This document shows positions 7,634 through 8,161 of a stretch of DNA of 8,161 bases, piece by piece. The position numbers and the translations under genes were made by a program. Source of the DNA: an uncultured Anaerococcus sp. (GTDB lineage Bacteria > Bacillota > Clostridia > Tissierellales > Peptoniphilaceae); assembly GCA_900550345.1 (NCBI GenBank), contig URRX01000058.1, positions 1-8,161 on the forward strand. Reading direction: 5' to 3'. The notes beneath the pieces are model-generated. The model was not told the origin of the DNA, ran no database searches, and saw only the letters and a program-made list of their open reading frames with translations. How positions within the stretch are numbered: position 1 is the stretch's first letter; each line of letters opens with the position of its first letter.

Positions 7634-7641
7634 ATAATTTA
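7628..7641. repeat. 14-bp direct repeat, copy 2 (over the P1 -35 and the upstream stop codon)
   Basis: This is the second copy of TGTCAAATAATTTA, identical to 7557-7570. On the minus strand its first three bases are the TAA stop of the nitroreductase gene and its last six are the -35 of promoter P1, so one short block serves the end of one gene and the start of transcription of the next. Confidence 0.85.
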
Positions 7642-8151
7642 ATCGATGTAGTTTGTTTTAATGCTATGATTTTTCCCTTTTAATTCTTCTTTAGGATAAC
7701 CTAAAATTAACCCGTGAACTGGATAAAAATCTTTTTCTATATTTAATTTTTCTATAAATCTTGCATTTTTATCAAATCTTTCAAACATTCCTCTTATATA
7801 GCATGATCCAATACCTAGATCTGTTGCTTTTAGGGACATATTTTCTATAATACAAGCTGTATCTTCAAGTTTTGTAACGTGTCCATCTTTTGCTGAAATT
7901 ATAATTAAATATGGTGCAGAATATATAGGATTTGCTTTTGGATCATTTACAATTTCTCTTGCTTCTTCTAATATTTCTTCAATAAATTCTTTGTTTGTTA
8001 TTACAGTAATTGCCATATTATCATATTGGCTCCTACCAACTGGAGCTTTTATTCCAGCATTTACAATTTTTTCTAAATCATTTTTTTCAATTTTTTTATC
8101 TAAAAATGATCTTGTTGAATCTCTTGTTTCTATTACTTTATCAAAATCCAT
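7639..8151 (-). CDS. Nitroreductase-family FMN-dependent oxidoreductase
   Basis: The 170-residue product resembles small nitroreductase-family proteins, which usually bind FMN as homodimers in the cytoplasm and use NAD(P)H to reduce quinones, nitro compounds or similar acceptors. The N-terminal phosphate-binding pattern is R10, S12, R14 in RDSTRSF. APVGRSQ (36-42) fits the second FMN-contacting loop. The helix and turn EDTACIIENMSLKATDLGIGSC (96-117), then GLILGYPKE (147-155), match the typical core and C-terminal GYP motif. Length is at the short end of the family. No signal peptide or membrane segment is visible. The ATG start has a good ribosome binding site 5 nt upstream. The gene reads in the same direction as rpoB, 246 nt upstream, with no strong terminator of its own before P1. 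Its natural substrate cannot be told from sequence, and a link to transcription is not implied. Confidence 0.85.
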   Translation of the reverse strand: MDFDKVIETRDSTRSFLDKKIEKNDLEKIVNAGIKAPVGRSQYDNMAITVITNKEFIEEILEEAREIVNDPKANPIYSAPYLIIISAKDGHVTKLEDTACIIENMSLKATDLGIGSCYIRGMFERFDKNARFIEKLNIEKDFYPVHGLILGYPKEELKGKNHSIKTNYID

Positions 8152-8156
8152 AATAT

Positions 8157-8161
8157 CTCCC
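8157..8161 (-). promoter_or_regulatory. Nitroreductase ribosome binding site (at the window edge)
   Basis: On the minus strand GGGAG lies 5 nt before the ATG start at 8151-8149. It touches the end of the window, so any purines further upstream and the promoter of this gene are not visible. Confidence 0.65.

Noticed and set aside
7393..7638. Known riboswitch, T-box or ribosomal-protein (L10) leader motif upstream of rpoB
   Set aside because: I could not match the leader to any conserved motif of those classes. Only simple complementarity is visible, so it is reported as unclassified structure.
7639..8151. Nitroreductase gene as a functional partner of rpoBC or part of a new system
   Set aside because: Strong promoters and a leader separate the genes, and family members are general redox enzymes. 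Adjacency alone does not support a shared role.

Overview
The window looks like an ordinary chromosomal housekeeping locus from an AT-rich, low-GC Gram-positive anaerobe. Both RNA polymerase subunits are of the short Firmicutes type: RpoC has no large insertion in the trigger loop and RpoB has no large lineage inserts. Their sequences resemble Clostridia/Tissierellia, and the Peptoniphilaceae (Anaerococcus, Peptoniphilus or Finegoldia-like cocci) are my best guess. That placement comes from memory of family sequences, not from a search.

Layout from left to right. Bases 1-84 hold the last 27 codons of a possible plus-strand gene encoding a C-terminal membrane helix, cut by the window edge. A compact hairpin at about 85-108, with T-runs on both sides, separates it from the convergent minus-strand genes. 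rpoC (114-3674) and rpoB (3685-7392) fill most of the window and read right to left as a tight two-gene operon with a 10-nt gap. The 246-nt space at 7393-7638 is the rpoB control region. It holds two near-consensus sigma-A promoters whose -35 elements lie in an exact 14-bp direct repeat, followed by a leader with a hairpin/U7 element and two mutually exclusive stem-loops. A small FMN nitroreductase-family gene (7639-8151) lies upstream in the same direction and reaches almost to the right edge.

RpoB and RpoC together form the catalytic core of RNA polymerase, and their key residues are intact (RpoC NADFDGD, both zinc sites, the trigger loop, and RpoB active-site lysines). The usual neighbours of rpoBC in Firmicutes, rplJ-rplL upstream and rpsL-rpsG downstream, are not adjacent here. 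rpoBC therefore seems to be a self-contained unit with its own promoters and terminator. The interest of the window is in that control region. I see no new enzymatic, defence or mobile system, no RNA genes and no CRISPR.
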